Shown: piece by piece, positions 9,201-18,194 of the stretch
How positions within the stretch are numbered: position 1 is the stretch's first letter
Layout: every line of letters starts with the position of its first letter
Assembly: GCA_002343505.1 (NCBI GenBank)
Contig: DDQZ01000056.1
Span: 1-64,000 of the forward strand
Reading direction: 5' to 3'
Length of the DNA stretch: 64,000 nt
Source: Verrucomicrobiaceae bacterium UBA2429
GTDB taxonomy: Bacteria > Verrucomicrobiota > Verrucomicrobiia > Verrucomicrobiales > Verrucomicrobiaceae
Made by a program: the position numbers and the translations under genes
The notes under the pieces: generated by a model
Seen by the model: only the letters and a program-made list of their open reading frames with translations
What the model was told of the DNA's origin: nothing
Databases searched by the model: none

Positions 9201-9294
9201 CGAACAAGTCAGTGGTGGCAACGGCGGACAACGCCGCTGATTCGCTTCGCTCTGGACGCCCAACCTCCGCCTTGCCACACTTCAAACTGTTGCC
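9201..9294 (+). repeat. attC-like imperfect hairpin 1
   Basis: The left arm 9211-9228 (AGTGGTGGCAACGGCGGA) pairs with the right arm 9266-9281 (TCCGCCTTGCCACACT) with only two bases, one G and one C, left unpaired on the left arm. Outside the stem are CGAACAAG on the left (AAC) and AACTGTTGCC on the right (GTT at 9289-9291). The order AAC, arm, loop, arm, GTT, with extrahelical bases on one arm and a length near 94, is what integron attC sites show. The outer motifs do not fit the strict GTTRRRY consensus, so this is a candidate only. Confidence 0.5.
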
Positions 9295-9307
9295 AAAGAA
9301 TCGCGCA

Positions 9308-9682
9308 ATGACCCCAAGGTTACCACTTCTTATCGTGCTCCCCGCCATGTTTATCCAAGGCTGCCGCACCTATGAGATTCGCTCACCCGCGACACTGATC
9401 CCTTCCGCGACGGCCGTTTACTCGAAAAGAGAAGGGAATTCTGTTTCGGAGCGTGTGGTTGGCATCACGCCAATCAAGCGAGCGGTTTCCAGAAGCACTT
9501 GGCATTCGGGGGCGTTTCTCGACAAAGGCAGCGTTCATCTCAAATTTAAGGACTCGCCGGATCTGTTCGTGAGCTTCTATGGTAATTTTTTCTGGATCGA
9601 AGGTCAACCTGGATTCTACCGGATCAGAAAAGACGACGAAGAAGAGTTCCTGCATGGTATGAGGCGTATCCTTCGCGAGTAA
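9308..9682 (+). CDS. Small putative lipoprotein (cassette-like gene)
   Basis: 124 residues from ATG 9308; upstream in-frame codons fall inside the attC-like hairpin. The N-terminus MTPRLPLLIVLPAMFIQGC looks like a lipoprotein signal ending at Cys, with a slightly unusual FIQGC lipobox. The mature part is short, basic and rich in beta-forming residues (VGITPIKRAVSRSTWHSGAF, VSFYGNFFWIEGQPGFYRI). I do not recognise a family. The start is 16 bases after the GTT of the first hairpin, and a second attC-like hairpin follows the stop by about 25 bases. Its AT-richer composition matches the preceding small gene. Function unknown. Confidence 0.65.
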   Translation: MTPRLPLLIVLPAMFIQGCRTYEIRSPATLIPSATAVYSKREGNSVSERVVGITPIKRAVSRSTWHSGAFLDKGSVHLKFKDSPDLFVSFYGNFFWIEGQPGFYRIRKDDEEEFLHGMRRILRE

Positions 9683-9706
9683 CCGGTCCCACTCATGACA
9701 ACAAAG

Positions 9707-9832
9707 GCGAACAAAGCGCGGCACAACAACCGCCTCGCCCGCTCCGAGTCGAATTTCCACCGTGATTAGAACCTTCAACCCACAGTCAACGCCCGGCTGC
9801 TGTCAGGCGGTGGGTGTGCTATGACGTTGCCC
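9707..9832 (+). repeat. attC-like imperfect hairpin 2
   Basis: The left arm GCACAACAACCGCCT (9721-9735) pairs with the right arm AGGCGGTGGGTGTGC (9805-9819) at 13 of 15 positions. Outside are GGCGAACAAAG (AAC at 9711) and TATGACGTTGCCC (GTT at 9826-9828). The overall span is about 126 bases, inside the attC size range, with a long apical loop. It follows the small lipoprotein gene as the first hairpin follows the secreted-protein gene. The two sites share the outer GAACAA and GTTGCC cores but differ in stem sequence, as attC sites do. Confidence 0.5.
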
Positions 9833-9848
9833 AAACCCCTGAAGCGCC

Positions 9849-10214
9849 GTGGCACGCACTAAAGCCATTCTCGCGGGGATTTGCACGGGGATGATGTGCT
9901 TTGTCGTGATGGGTGGTGCTGCATGGCACTGCTTGCTCGCGGATTGTGGTCCCCGGATTCAGTCTCGGAAGTGGTTTGTGAGTTCGCCAAACCTCTTGCA
10001 GACGACCAACCCCGATGAAGACCCGCACAGCAATAACGAGGGCGGCGAGGAGCGCGCCGGTGTTGCGGATGCGGCGGATGCGGCCTTGTGGCGGGAGGGC
10101 GGGCGCAGGTGGTTGACGTGGCGGGTGGAGGAGGTCGAAAATCGGGCTTCGAATTTCGAACTTCCCCTGAAGTCTTGCCTTTGCCTGCCGTTTCCTGTTT
10201 TCTCTTTCTCATGA
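9849..10214 (+). CDS. Hypothetical membrane-anchored ORF, possibly a decayed third cassette
   Basis: It opens at a GTG 20 bases after the GTT of the second attC-like site, the same spacing as the previous small genes. The N-terminus contains one hydrophobic segment (ILAGICTGMMCFVVMGGAAW) followed by Cys-containing and polar sequence. From about residue 60 the composition becomes Ala/Arg/Gly-rich and looks non-coding. The frame then runs through a heptamer tract and overlaps the start of the next gene. I infer that the original 3' end is lost. It may not be expressed. Confidence 0.3.
   Translation: MARTKAILAGICTGMMCFVVMGGAAWHCLLADCGPRIQSRKWFVSSPNLLQTTNPDEDPHSNNEGGEERAGVADAADAALWREGGRRWLTWRVEEVENRASNFELPLKSCLCLPFPVFSFS
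10138..10165. repeat. Heptamer tandem repeat, four units
   Basis: Units AAAATCG, GGCTTCG, AATTTCG and AACTTCC, in register. Two units are identical to units in the 8023-8092 tract, which suggests a common origin. The tract lies about 45 bases before the start of the sugar isomerase gene and may overlap its promoter region. Confidence 0.65.
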
Positions 10215-11107
10215 ACCGCCGCTCTTTTTTCCAAACCACCGCTCTTGCCGCCGCCGGTCTTGGCTTTGCCCGCCCGGCTTCCGCGCAGTCCATCCTGAAA
10301 TCCGCCGCCGATCCCGCCTACAAGATCAAGAACAGCGGCATCAAGCACACGCTCATGGGCTGGTGCTGGAAGCCGATGAACATGCTGGAGTTGGCGCGCC
10401 ATGCGAAAGACATCGGCCTCGTTGGCATCGAGGGCATAGACCGGAAGCTCTACCCGGATGTGAAAAAGCTCGGCCTGGGCATCTCGCTCGTCGGCGGGCA
10501 CGGTTTCAGCAACGGACCCTGCAATCCCAAGTTCCGCGAGGAGGTCATCGCCAAGCTCACCGAGGGCATTGACGTGGCCGCTGACGTGGGCTGCAAGAAG
10601 GTCATCACCTTCACCGGCATGAAGTTTGACGGCATGGACCGCGAGCAGGCCGTCAAGGACTGTCTGGACACCTGGAAGGTCGTCCTGCCGCACGCGGAAA
10701 AAAAGGGTGTCACGCTCGTGCTGGAGCATCTCAACAGCCGCGATGACACGCACCCGATGAAAGGACACCCCGGCTATTTCGGCGATGATGTGGATTTTTG
10801 CGTGGACCTCATCAAGCAGATCGGCAGCCCGAACTTCAAGCTGCTCTTCGACATCTACCATGTCTCCATCATGAACGGCGATGTCATCCGCCGCCTGCGC
10901 CTCCACAAGGACTTCATCGGCCACATCCACACGGCGGGAAATCCCGGCCGCTGCGAACTGGACGAGAACCAGGAGATCAACTACCCCGCCGTGATGAAGG
11001 CGCTCCTTGAAATTGGCTACCACGACTATGTGGCCCACGAGTTCATCCCGACCTGGGAGGATCCCATCCTGGCCCTGCGCCACGCCTGCATGGTGTGCGA
11101 TGTGTGA
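10211..11107 (+). CDS. Tat-exported sugar phosphate isomerase/epimerase (hydroxypyruvate isomerase-like)
   Basis: 298 residues from ATG 10211, the only start that opens with a signal peptide. The N-terminus MNRRSFFQTTALAAAGLGFA is a twin-arginine signal (RRSFF), so it should act outside the cytoplasm. The rest is a xylose-isomerase-like TIM barrel: GWCWKPMNMLELARHAKDIG, VLEHLNS with a metal-ligand Glu, LLFDIYHVSIMNGD, IGHIHTAGNPGR and a C-terminal VAHEFIP. These match the hydroxypyruvate isomerase (Hyi) subfamily in motif order. Exported members of this family are common in Verrucomicrobiota and Planctomycetota, where the true substrate is usually unknown. Confidence 0.85.
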   Translation: MNRRSFFQTTALAAAGLGFARPASAQSILKSAADPAYKIKNSGIKHTLMGWCWKPMNMLELARHAKDIGLVGIEGIDRKLYPDVKKLGLGISLVGGHGFSNGPCNPKFREEVIAKLTEGIDVAADVGCKKVITFTGMKFDGMDREQAVKDCLDTWKVVLPHAEKKGVTLVLEHLNSRDDTHPMKGHPGYFGDDVDFCVDLIKQIGSPNFKLLFDIYHVSIMNGDVIRRLRLHKDFIGHIHTAGNPGRCELDENQEINYPAVMKALLEIGYHDYVAHEFIPTWEDPILALRHACMVCDV

Positions 11108-11200
11108 GGGCTCACGCGCGCGCATCAGCCGGCCATTGAGAAAAGGCCGGGAAGGCCGACAATGCGACCAGCACCAGCCAAAGCCTGAACACCAACCCCG

Positions 11201-14200
11201 TCAGCGCGAGACGCGGCATTGGGGCAGCGCGAGCTGAAACTCCCCCGCCGCCTTGCCGCTGACGGCGGTGCCGGAAAGGTAGAGGTTGGAGAGCTTCTTG
11301 AGGGACTTCAGTTTTGCCAGGCCGGCGTCACCGAGCTTGGTGTTTGCGAGGTCGAGATGCGAGAGCTGCAGGAGTCCGGCGACGGCGTCCGCCGAGGTGT
11401 CGTCAAACTGCGTGCCGCTGAGTGTGAGACTGGTCAGCGAGGTCAAACCGGCGAGCGGCGCGAAGCCGGCGGGGGTGACTTTCTGCGAGGTGACGCGCAG
11501 CGTCTGAAGTTTCTTGAAGGTGCCGACAGCCCTCATGCCCTCGTCGGTGATGCCGCTGGAGAGGAACTCAAAAGTCCGCATGGAGTCCTTTGAGGCCAGT
11601 TGGCCGAGTCCCCCGCCGGTGAAGCCTTCCGCGTATTGGATGGCGAGGTAGTCGAGCTTTTTCAGCGGCTCAAGATGCATGGTGACCGCGTCCGTGAGTG
11701 CGTTGACGCCCTCGAAATTAATGAAGGTCAAATCGTCATTGGCGGCCACAAAGGCGAGCGCGGCATCCGTGAGCGCGGGGATACTGCGAAGCCACAGGCG
11801 GCGCAGATCGCGCAGACCGCTGAACGCGGCGAAGTCCGTGTCAACAGGGGACGGCAGCGCGGAGCCAAGCCGGTCCAGCGAAAGCTCGATGATGTCAAAG
11901 CGCCCGCTCGGAATCTCATCCGGCTTGGTGACCGTGATGGTGGCGCCACCTTTGAGGGACACAAAAGAGCCGCCGTTGTTGACGAGGTAATCCGCGGCCA
12001 CGCGCCACGAGCTGCCGCCCCCCGTCGGAGTGGATGCTTTCGCCGCCTTGGGTGCCGTGACTGAGGGCGCGGCTTTCGCGGGCTGGGTCGCTGCGATCCG
12101 GGCGGAGCTGTCATTGACAGGCCTCCGCTCCGCGATGCGGTCCCGCCACGCCTGCGCGGCGGTGGCCTCGGTGATCTTGCCGGCCTTGGTCAGCACGGCG
12201 ATGTGGCCATCGAGCGATTTCAAATAAATGTCATAGAGCGGCGCGGCCCTGGCATCGCGCTCGGCGGCGAGCTTTGCGAACGCCGCGCGGTAAGTCTGGC
12301 GCAGTGTTTTGAGCGCTTCGGGCGTGCCTTCCACGTCCTCGGCGGGCATGCCCTCCTTGTTCCCGACGCGCGCCGTTTCCTCATCCAGCGCGGTGACTTC
12401 GGCGAGGCTGCCTCTGGCCTGCGCGGCGGCTCGCGCGCGCGGAAGGCCGTTGGCCAGGTAGCTCTGGTCCAGGCGCGCGACGGCGGCGAGGAAGGGCGTT
12501 TGCGCGTCGGCGTCGAAGCGCGCTTTGAAGCCGGATTCAAGTTTGGTGATGAAGTCATCCGGCGGCAAAGCCGGGGCTTCCATGACAGTGGCGGGCGCCG
12601 GCATGGACGCGGGCGGCGCCTCGTCCCATTCGATCAGGAACCCGGAAATGTCATGGCTCTGACCGGGGTTGGCCGGCCACCATGAGTCACCCTGCGCGGC
12701 ATCCGCCTCAGGCGGACGCCGCCAGGCCAGGCCAAAATGCGGCACGGTGCCGGAAGGCGCGCCCGGCTGGAAGGCGCGGAAGGCGAAACTCTCACCGGTC
12801 ACCCATGCCCAATCGCTGACCGGCGTATCGGGCTTCTTTTCCCCGCCCAGCCAGACAGCCAGGCCCGGCGCCTGCTTCGAGATGAACTCGCCCTTGATCC
12901 AGTCATAAGTCTCCTGGTCGGTGATGGTGGCGAGGTGACCGCCGCGCGCCGCGGCGAGATCACGCGCCTCGTTCCATGAGACCGCGCCGGGCTGGAACTG
13001 CCAGCGGCTGCCACCGTGCGTGAGGATCGGAAGCTCGCCAGGCTCGCGCAGCACGCCTGCCCCGCCTTCAAACACGCGCAGGCGCAGCGTCTCAATCCGG
13101 TAGGCGTCCTTGGGCAGGAACACGGAAAGCACAGGCCGGCCCGGGAAAGCGGGATGCCCGCGACTGTCGGCTGCCAGGCTGGCAATGTCCGCGGTCACAT
13201 CCGCGAGGATCTGCTGCGCCCCGTCCAGGCGCCGGATGTAAACACGGTCTTTGCCGCCGCCCGCATGAATGATCCGCGCGGAGACATGCACAAGCTCCTC
13301 AATCTGCCGCCATGGCACTCCCTCCCTGCCATCCATCACCTTGCGGTTCGGTGAGTTGAACACCAGCCGCAGCTCCCTGGCCTCGCCGGCGGGCAGGTTC
13401 AGTTGCACCCGCTCGGAGCCCTCCAGCTTGCGCGCTTTGAACTCGATCTCGTAGTCCGCGCATTCGAACGCGACCGGCGCGGCCAGCCTGCCCGCCTGGC
13501 CATCGCTTTGAAAGGCGAGACCTCCCCCGTCCTCGCGCCGCCATTCGTTGCGCCTGACCAGCCTGGGGAGCGGCGCGCGGTCCATCAGCGGATCCGTCAA
13601 CGCCAGGAGATCATGCTCCACAATCACCGGACGCACTGGCGGAGGCTCAGGGCTGGAAGGATCAGGACTTGGCGGCGCGGGAGCGGGCGGTGAGTCGGGC
13701 ACGGTAAGCGGCGTTTCGACGACTGCCTTGCCATTCAGCGCGGGGACGGCCGCCACCTGCGGCTCGGCTGCGGGCGGCGAAGGCCGCGTGACCAGCCATG
13801 CCAGCAGGCCCACCGCGCAGGCGGAGCCGATGCCGAGGATGAGGCCGAAGCTCGACTTGGGCGGCAGCGGGGGAGGCGCGACAGCCTCATTAGCGGCAGG
13901 CTTCGGCGCTGAGGGACGTGAGGCGGGCCGAGCGGCGGCTTGCGGAGCGGGGGAGGCGGCGGCCGCAGGGGCGCTGGCGCGGGGTGTGGTGAGCAGGGTG
14001 TCGAGATCACGCCGCAGTTCAGCCGCGCTCTGGTAGCGGGACTCGCGGTCTGTCTGCATGGCTTTGGCGATGATGGCGTCGAAGCGCGGGTCGGTGCCCA
14101 GTTTCTTGCCAGGCATGACCCACATGCCGCGCGGGATTTCCCCCGTGAGCATCTGATAGAGCATCACCCCCACCGCATACAGGTCCGCTCGTCCGTCAAG

Positions 14201-14830
14201 CGGGATGCCGGCGATCAAGGCCTCCGGCGCCACAAAGTCCGGCGTGCCCATCGCCATGTTGGTCTTCGTCAGTCCGCTCTGGCCGGGGTCGCTCTGCTTT
14301 GCCAGACCGAAGTCGGCCACCTTCACGCTGCCGTCGCGGCTGATGAGGATGTTCGCCGGCTTGATGTCGCGGTGGATGATGCCTTGGTCGTGCGCGTAGT
14401 TCAGCGCGTCGCAGACATGAGTGGTGACGGCCAGCGCGTACTCCTGCGGCAGCCTGCCCTGAGTGGAGATCATCTGCGCCACATCCGTGCCGTCTATGAA
14501 CTCCATCACAAAATAAAGCAGCCCCGCCCGGGTCTGGCCGAAATCGTACACGTTCACGATGCCCGGATGGCTCATCCGCGCCATCGTGCGCGCCTCGTTT
14601 TTAAAGCGCTCGGCGAACTGCACATCCTCGTCACCCAGCAGATCACCGGGCAGCACCTTGATGGCCACCGGCCGGTCCAGGGAAACCTGCACCGCCTTGT
14701 AAACCGCCCCCATGCCGCCGCGACCCAGCAGCGATTCAAACTCATACTGCGGCAGCATGGCCCGCATCTCCTCCAGCGACGGCGGCTGCCAGCCGGAGGA
14801 GGGTTTGGAGCCTTGGGAGGAGGTGCTCAT
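11201..14830 (-). CDS. Transmembrane Ser/Thr protein kinase with C-type-lectin-like and leucine-rich-repeat domains
   Basis: 1209 residues. Cytoplasmic kinase domain at about 29-285: Gly loop [13 protein letters not shown] lysine, catalytic loop [15 protein letters not shown] and a GTPDFVAPE activation segment, all intact. A Pro/Ala-rich linker leads to one membrane helix at about 337-358 ([19 protein letters not shown]). Outside are a beta-rich module, a C-type-lectin-like domain at about 615-745 ([32 protein letters not shown]), a helical segment, and a C-terminal leucine-rich-repeat block at about 1010-1209 ([32 protein letters not shown]). This layout suggests a receptor kinase sensing a sugar or protein ligand. 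It is monocistronic as far as can be seen, 144 bases from the gene upstream. Confidence 0.9.
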   Translation of the reverse strand: MSTSSQGSKPSSGWQPPSLEEMRAMLPQYEFESLLGRGGMGAVYKAVQVSLDRPVAIKVLPGDLLGDEDVQFAERFKNEARTMARMSHPGIVNVYDFGQTRAGLLYFVMEFIDGTDVAQMISTQGRLPQEYALAVTTHVCDALNYAHDQGIIHRDIKPANILISRDGSVKVADFGLAKQSDPGQSGLTKTNMAMGTPDFVAPEALIAGIPLDGRADLYAVGVMLYQMLTGEIPRGMWVMPGKKLGTDPRFDAIIAKAMQTDRESRYQSAAELRRDLDTLLTTPRASAPAAAASPAPQAAARPASRPSAPKPAANEAVAPPPLPPKSSFGLILGIGSACAVGLLAWLVTRPSPPAAEPQVAAVPALNGKAVVETPLTVPDSPPAPAPPSPDPSSPEPPPVRPVIVEHDLLALTDPLMDRAPLPRLVRRNEWRREDGGGLAFQSDGQAGRLAAPVAFECADYEIEFKARKLEGSERVQLNLPAGEARELRLVFNSPNRKVMDGREGVPWRQIEELVHVSARIIHAGGGKDRVYIRRLDGAQQILADVTADIASLAADSRGHPAFPGRPVLSVFLPKDAYRIETLRLRVFEGGAGVLREPGELPILTHGGSRWQFQPGAVSWNEARDLAAARGGHLATITDQETYDWIKGEFISKQAPGLAVWLGGEKKPDTPVSDWAWVTGESFAFRAFQPGAPSGTVPHFGLAWRRPPEADAAQGDSWWPANPGQSHDISGFLIEWDEAPPASMPAPATVMEAPALPPDDFITKLESGFKARFDADAQTPFLAAVARLDQSYLANGLPRARAAAQARGSLAEVTALDEETARVGNKEGMPAEDVEGTPEALKTLRQTYRAAFAKLAAERDARAAPLYDIYLKSLDGHIAVLTKAGKITEATAAQAWRDRIAERRPVNDSSARIAATQPAKAAPSVTAPKAAKASTPTGGGSSWRVAADYLVNNGGSFVSLKGGATITVTKPDEIPSGRFDIIELSLDRLGSALPSPVDTDFAAFSGLRDLRRLWLRSIPALTDAALAFVAANDDLTFINFEGVNALTDAVTMHLEPLKKLDYLAIQYAEGFTGGGLGQLASKDSMRTFEFLSSGITDEGMRAVGTFKKLQTLRVTSQKVTPAGFAPLAGLTSLTSLTLSGTQFDDTSADAVAGLLQLSHLDLANTKLGDAGLAKLKSLKKLSNLYLSGTAVSGKAAGEFQLALPQCRVSR

Positions 14831-14974
14831 GAGTTAATCCGCAAAATAAACAGCAGGACGCTAACCAGGAACACCCAGGCAAGGCAAGAAAGTTTTGTTT
14901 TCCTGCAAAGAGAGCGGACCCGGCACCTCCCTTCGTGTTCCTCGCCCCGATGGGCATGACGCGCGCTCCCGCTC

Positions 14975-17032
14975 TCAATTCTCCGAAGACTCCGCGCTCA
15001 GGCGGAAAAAGAGCCTGTCAGGCAGAGAAGGCAGGTGGAAAGACTTTTGGATTTCATAGACCGCGTTCGAAGTCGAAAACGGCTCGTCCTCCCAGGAGTC
15101 GAGGTCATCGCATGTCTGCAAAAAACCGTGCGCCGCCCACAACGGCCAGGCCGCCCTCAGGCTCGACGGGGATTGCCGGCTCAGCTTGATCTCAGGCAGC
15201 CCCTGCGGGACGGTGATCCACACAGGCAGCTTGTCGTCATGGCTGTTAAAGGTCAGCCGCCGGGTTTGCTCCAATCCATCCTCTCCAATTTTGGCGATGA
15301 AGACCTCGGAGTCACTTTCTCCCGCCGGCACCTCAGCATACGCGATCCAGGTGGGATCACCGGGATCAAAGACCGCCTCCGTCCCCGTCGTCGAGAGCGT
15401 CGTCATCGTATCCGCCTCCACATCATAGAGCAGGATGCCCGCAGGCTTGCTCATCAGCAGCCAGGCATGACCGTCCGCCTGATTCCGGGCATGGTCCAGC
15501 CGCGTCACACCCGCCGTCCCCCGCCCAGCCAGGGACACCTCGAAGACCGGCGGCCCCACGGCACCCAGACCATCAATCGCCAGCAGCCTCTCATCGAATG
15601 TCACCCCGTAAACATGCCCGCCGTTCTCCTTCACACGCGACCAGCAGCGCGCCGTAAAGCCGCCTCCCAAGGATGACGGCACACCCAGACTCATGCGGTG
15701 GCCCTGCACCTTGCGGTCAAAAGCCGTGCCGGAGCGGTTGGTCTCAAAAATCATCCACTCATGCCACGGACTCACCGCAGGCCGGCGGTCAAAGCTGCTC
15801 CCGCTGCTGTCCGTCGTCATCAACTCGGGCATTTGCGGACTAGGCAGCCGCAGCCGGTGAACACGCGCAGTCTGATTCGGAGGCCCCGGCGCGTCGAAAT
15901 AAAGCAGGCCGTGCCCAGGCGACTCAGGGTGGTTCACCGGCGCCAGATCCGCCCCCGTGAGCATCGCCTCCGCATGCGTCCCGGGAGTCAGCGGAGCCGC
16001 CCACAGCCTCCCCTGCCTCACCATCACCACGCCTATGGCAAAAGACGGCGCGCTCACCGCAGGCTCCTCGTCCCCACTGAAGCCGCTAAACTCGATGTCC
16101 GGCGCGGAGGTGTTGTGGACGCTCAAATGCTCTCTGCCGAAGCGCGCCACCACCAAGTCCCCAGCCCCGCCGAAAGCCAACACGCCCTCCTGGCTCATGC
16201 CGCCGCCCGCGTGTGTGGCAAAGACAGTGTCCACGTCCGAATTTCCGTCCTCCACAAACATCGAACGCAGCGCCGCGAACGGCAGGTCCAGCGCGCCCCC
16301 CATTCGGTTCATGGACACCTCCAGGCGCAGTTCCTCGCGGTTGACCACACTCACATGGAGCACCGTCGTGCTGCCGTCCGCGAACTTCAGGATCACATCT
16401 CCCCCTGCCGGCACAAACTCCACACTCTCCAGCACGCTCACCGGTCGCAGCCCCGTGCTTGTCACCGGTCCCAGCAACGCCGAACTGCCAAAAATATTGT
16501 CCGCGAAACCCTCCCTCGGATGCGGCTTGAGCCGGATGTTGCCGTCGCAGTACCCGACCATGATCTGCGGCCAGCTCGGCACACCCTGAATTTTGCGGTG
16601 AATTGTGAAGGTGTGGCATCCCCCCATCACTGCGGCGCCGGCTTTCACCTCCATCGTCACCGGCATCCAGAACGTGGCGAAGCGCTCGCCAAAAACCACC
16701 CACTCGCCATCGTCGTAAAGTTTCACCGAACCGGGATCGCTGAAGTGAAACACCGGGTCGCTTCCAAACTCGCAGTTTTCAAAATTCGGGTCCGTGTTGT
16801 CCACGGTGAACTCATAACCCGGATGCGCCGCCCGGAGCAGATACGAGGTCACATTTCGGGAAAGCAGCATCAGGGACACATTGTCCTCCTCCGCGCACAG
16901 CGTCGGCGTGGACTGGTTGATCACAGACACCGGCAGCGCGCCCGGCAAGAAGCCTGCCGCCGCCAGCAGAGTCAGGGAGCAGAAGGGAGCCAGGCGCCGA
17001 CGCGCAGGAAAGAAGCGGAGGATGGATTTCAT
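14975..17032 (-). CDS. Secreted WD40-like (PD40) beta-propeller protein
   Basis: 685 residues from ATG 17032, chosen because a signal peptide follows (FCSLTLLAAAGFLPGALPVS); the open frame continues upstream only as antisense of hemC. The central part holds TolB/PD40-type blades, for example RRPAVSPWHEWMIFETNRSG and FDPGDPTWIAYAEVPAGESD. The N-terminal third is beta-rich without a recognised family. It is probably periplasmic or surface-exposed and may bind protein or glycan. The C-terminal segment (LPEIKLSRQSPSSLRAAW onward) resembles the short verrucomicrobial C-terminal region found in similar proteins. A 15-base palindrome lies just upstream of the start. Confidence 0.7.
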   Translation of the reverse strand: MKSILRFFPARRRLAPFCSLTLLAAAGFLPGALPVSVINQSTPTLCAEEDNVSLMLLSRNVTSYLLRAAHPGYEFTVDNTDPNFENCEFGSDPVFHFSDPGSVKLYDDGEWVVFGERFATFWMPVTMEVKAGAAVMGGCHTFTIHRKIQGVPSWPQIMVGYCDGNIRLKPHPREGFADNIFGSSALLGPVTSTGLRPVSVLESVEFVPAGGDVILKFADGSTTVLHVSVVNREELRLEVSMNRMGGALDLPFAALRSMFVEDGNSDVDTVFATHAGGGMSQEGVLAFGGAGDLVVARFGREHLSVHNTSAPDIEFSGFSGDEEPAVSAPSFAIGVVMVRQGRLWAAPLTPGTHAEAMLTGADLAPVNHPESPGHGLLYFDAPGPPNQTARVHRLRLPSPQMPELMTTDSSGSSFDRRPAVSPWHEWMIFETNRSGTAFDRKVQGHRMSLGVPSSLGGGFTARCWSRVKENGGHVYGVTFDERLLAIDGLGAVGPPVFEVSLAGRGTAGVTRLDHARNQADGHAWLLMSKPAGILLYDVEADTMTTLSTTGTEAVFDPGDPTWIAYAEVPAGESDSEVFIAKIGEDGLEQTRRLTFNSHDDKLPVWITVPQGLPEIKLSRQSPSSLRAAWPLWAAHGFLQTCDDLDSWEDEPFSTSNAVYEIQKSFHLPSLPDRLFFRLSAESSEN

Positions 17033-17059
17033 TTCAAAGTCGTATGAGACGCCTGCGAA

Positions 17060-17074
17060 TTTTGTTAAACAAAA
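17060..17074. promoter_or_regulatory. Short palindrome upstream of the beta-propeller gene
   Basis: TTTTGTTAAACAAAA, two 7-base arms around a single central base. It lies 28 bases upstream of the ATG at 17032 in an otherwise GC-rich area, where an operator or promoter would be expected. No matching regulator is identified, and an AT-rich palindrome of this length can arise by chance. Confidence 0.3.
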
Positions 17075-17201
17075 ACATTCCTGGGCGAGGAGATTCCAGG
17101 CAAATCCAGGGATCAGGAGCAGGACAGCGGGTGTGTCCTTGACGCACCCCTTTGAAAACAAAGCGTTATTCAGCAGCCGGCGCGGCCGGGTGAAATGGAT
17201 T

Positions 17202-18146
17202 TCACTTCTCCAGACCGCGCGCCAGCCCGGCGGCGAGGGCGCGCGGTTCGCGGACGGGGTGGCTGGCTTGCTTTTCCACGGGCGGCGCGGAGAGGTCGGC
17301 TTCGTTGAAGACGCGGACGGCCATGTGCAGGGTGCCGCCGGTGATCCAGGTGCGCGCGCCGACGGGGGTCTGGCAGCCGGCGCCGAGCAGGCGCAGGAAC
17401 TCGCGCTCGGCGGTGACACGAGCCTCGGTCTCCTCATGATTCAGAGCGCGCACGAGGCGGATGGATTCCTCGTCGTCCTGGCGGCATTCGATGGCAATGG
17501 CCCCCTGCCCTGCCGCCGGGAGGAAGCGGGCTTCATCCAGGATGAGAGCGTGCAGGGTCATGCCCTCGATCCCAATGCGGTCCCCCTGCATCAAGCCGAG
17601 GCGGAGCAGCCCGGCGGCGGCGAGCAGGACGGCATCGAGCGCGTCCGGGCCGGTGACTTTTTTCACGCGGGTGGGCACGTTGCCCCGAATTTCGACGATC
17701 TGGATGTCGGGTCTGAGCCAGCGGAGTTGGGCGGCGCGGCGCACGCTGCTGGTGCCCACACGCGCGCCCGGCGGCAGACTCTCAAGTGTATGAGGGGCGG
17801 CTGTGACGAGCACGTCCTCGACGGGAGCGCGCGGCAGCACGGCGGCGATGACAAAACCGGGAGCCAGATCAGATGGCACGTCTTTGAGACTGTGAACGGC
17901 GGCATCCACGGCACCGGATTGAAGGGCGTTTTCCAGCTCCTTGATGAAAATGCCCTTGTCCACTCCGGCAGCCTGGTTGAACTCGGAGAAGCGCAGGTCC
18001 TGGCGCTTGTCGCCGCTGGTCTGGATGATCTCCCGCCGGATGTCGAGACCGGGGTGGCCGGCCTGCAGGCCCGCAGTGACGGTGCGCGTCTGGGCGAGCG
18101 CCAGTTCACTGCCGCGTGTGCCTAGAATGAGGTGGGTCTTGGACAT
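17202..18146 (-). CDS. hemC: Hydroxymethylbilane synthase (porphobilinogen deaminase)
   Basis: 314 residues from ATG 18146 (MSKTHLILGTRGSELALAQ); family proteins start just before this motif, so the GTG six codons upstream is disfavoured. The enzyme joins four porphobilinogens into hydroxymethylbilane in tetrapyrrole synthesis. Seen: TRGSELALAQT, HSLKDVPSDL, GTSSVRRAAQLRW, IRGNVPTRVKKV and the dipyrromethane-cofactor Cys in LGAGCQTPVGA (about residue 240). Length is normal. Other haem genes are absent here. Upstream on the same strand, 48 bases away, is an unrelated secreted protein gene. Confidence 0.95.
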   Translation of the reverse strand: MSKTHLILGTRGSELALAQTRTVTAGLQAGHPGLDIRREIIQTSGDKRQDLRFSEFNQAAGVDKGIFIKELENALQSGAVDAAVHSLKDVPSDLAPGFVIAAVLPRAPVEDVLVTAAPHTLESLPPGARVGTSSVRRAAQLRWLRPDIQIVEIRGNVPTRVKKVTGPDALDAVLLAAAGLLRLGLMQGDRIGIEGMTLHALILDEARFLPAAGQGAIAIECRQDDEESIRLVRALNHEETEARVTAEREFLRLLGAGCQTPVGARTWITGGTLHMAVRVFNEADLSAPPVEKQASHPVREPRALAAGLARGLEK

Positions 18147-18194
18147 GGGGAGGGAGGTTTTCACGCAAACGGGGCCGGACGCAAAGGAATGCTG

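Noticed and set aside
11129..11150. CCGGCC/GGCCGG hairpin between the isomerase and kinase genes as a terminator
   Set aside because: Only six base pairs, with no T tract on either strand.
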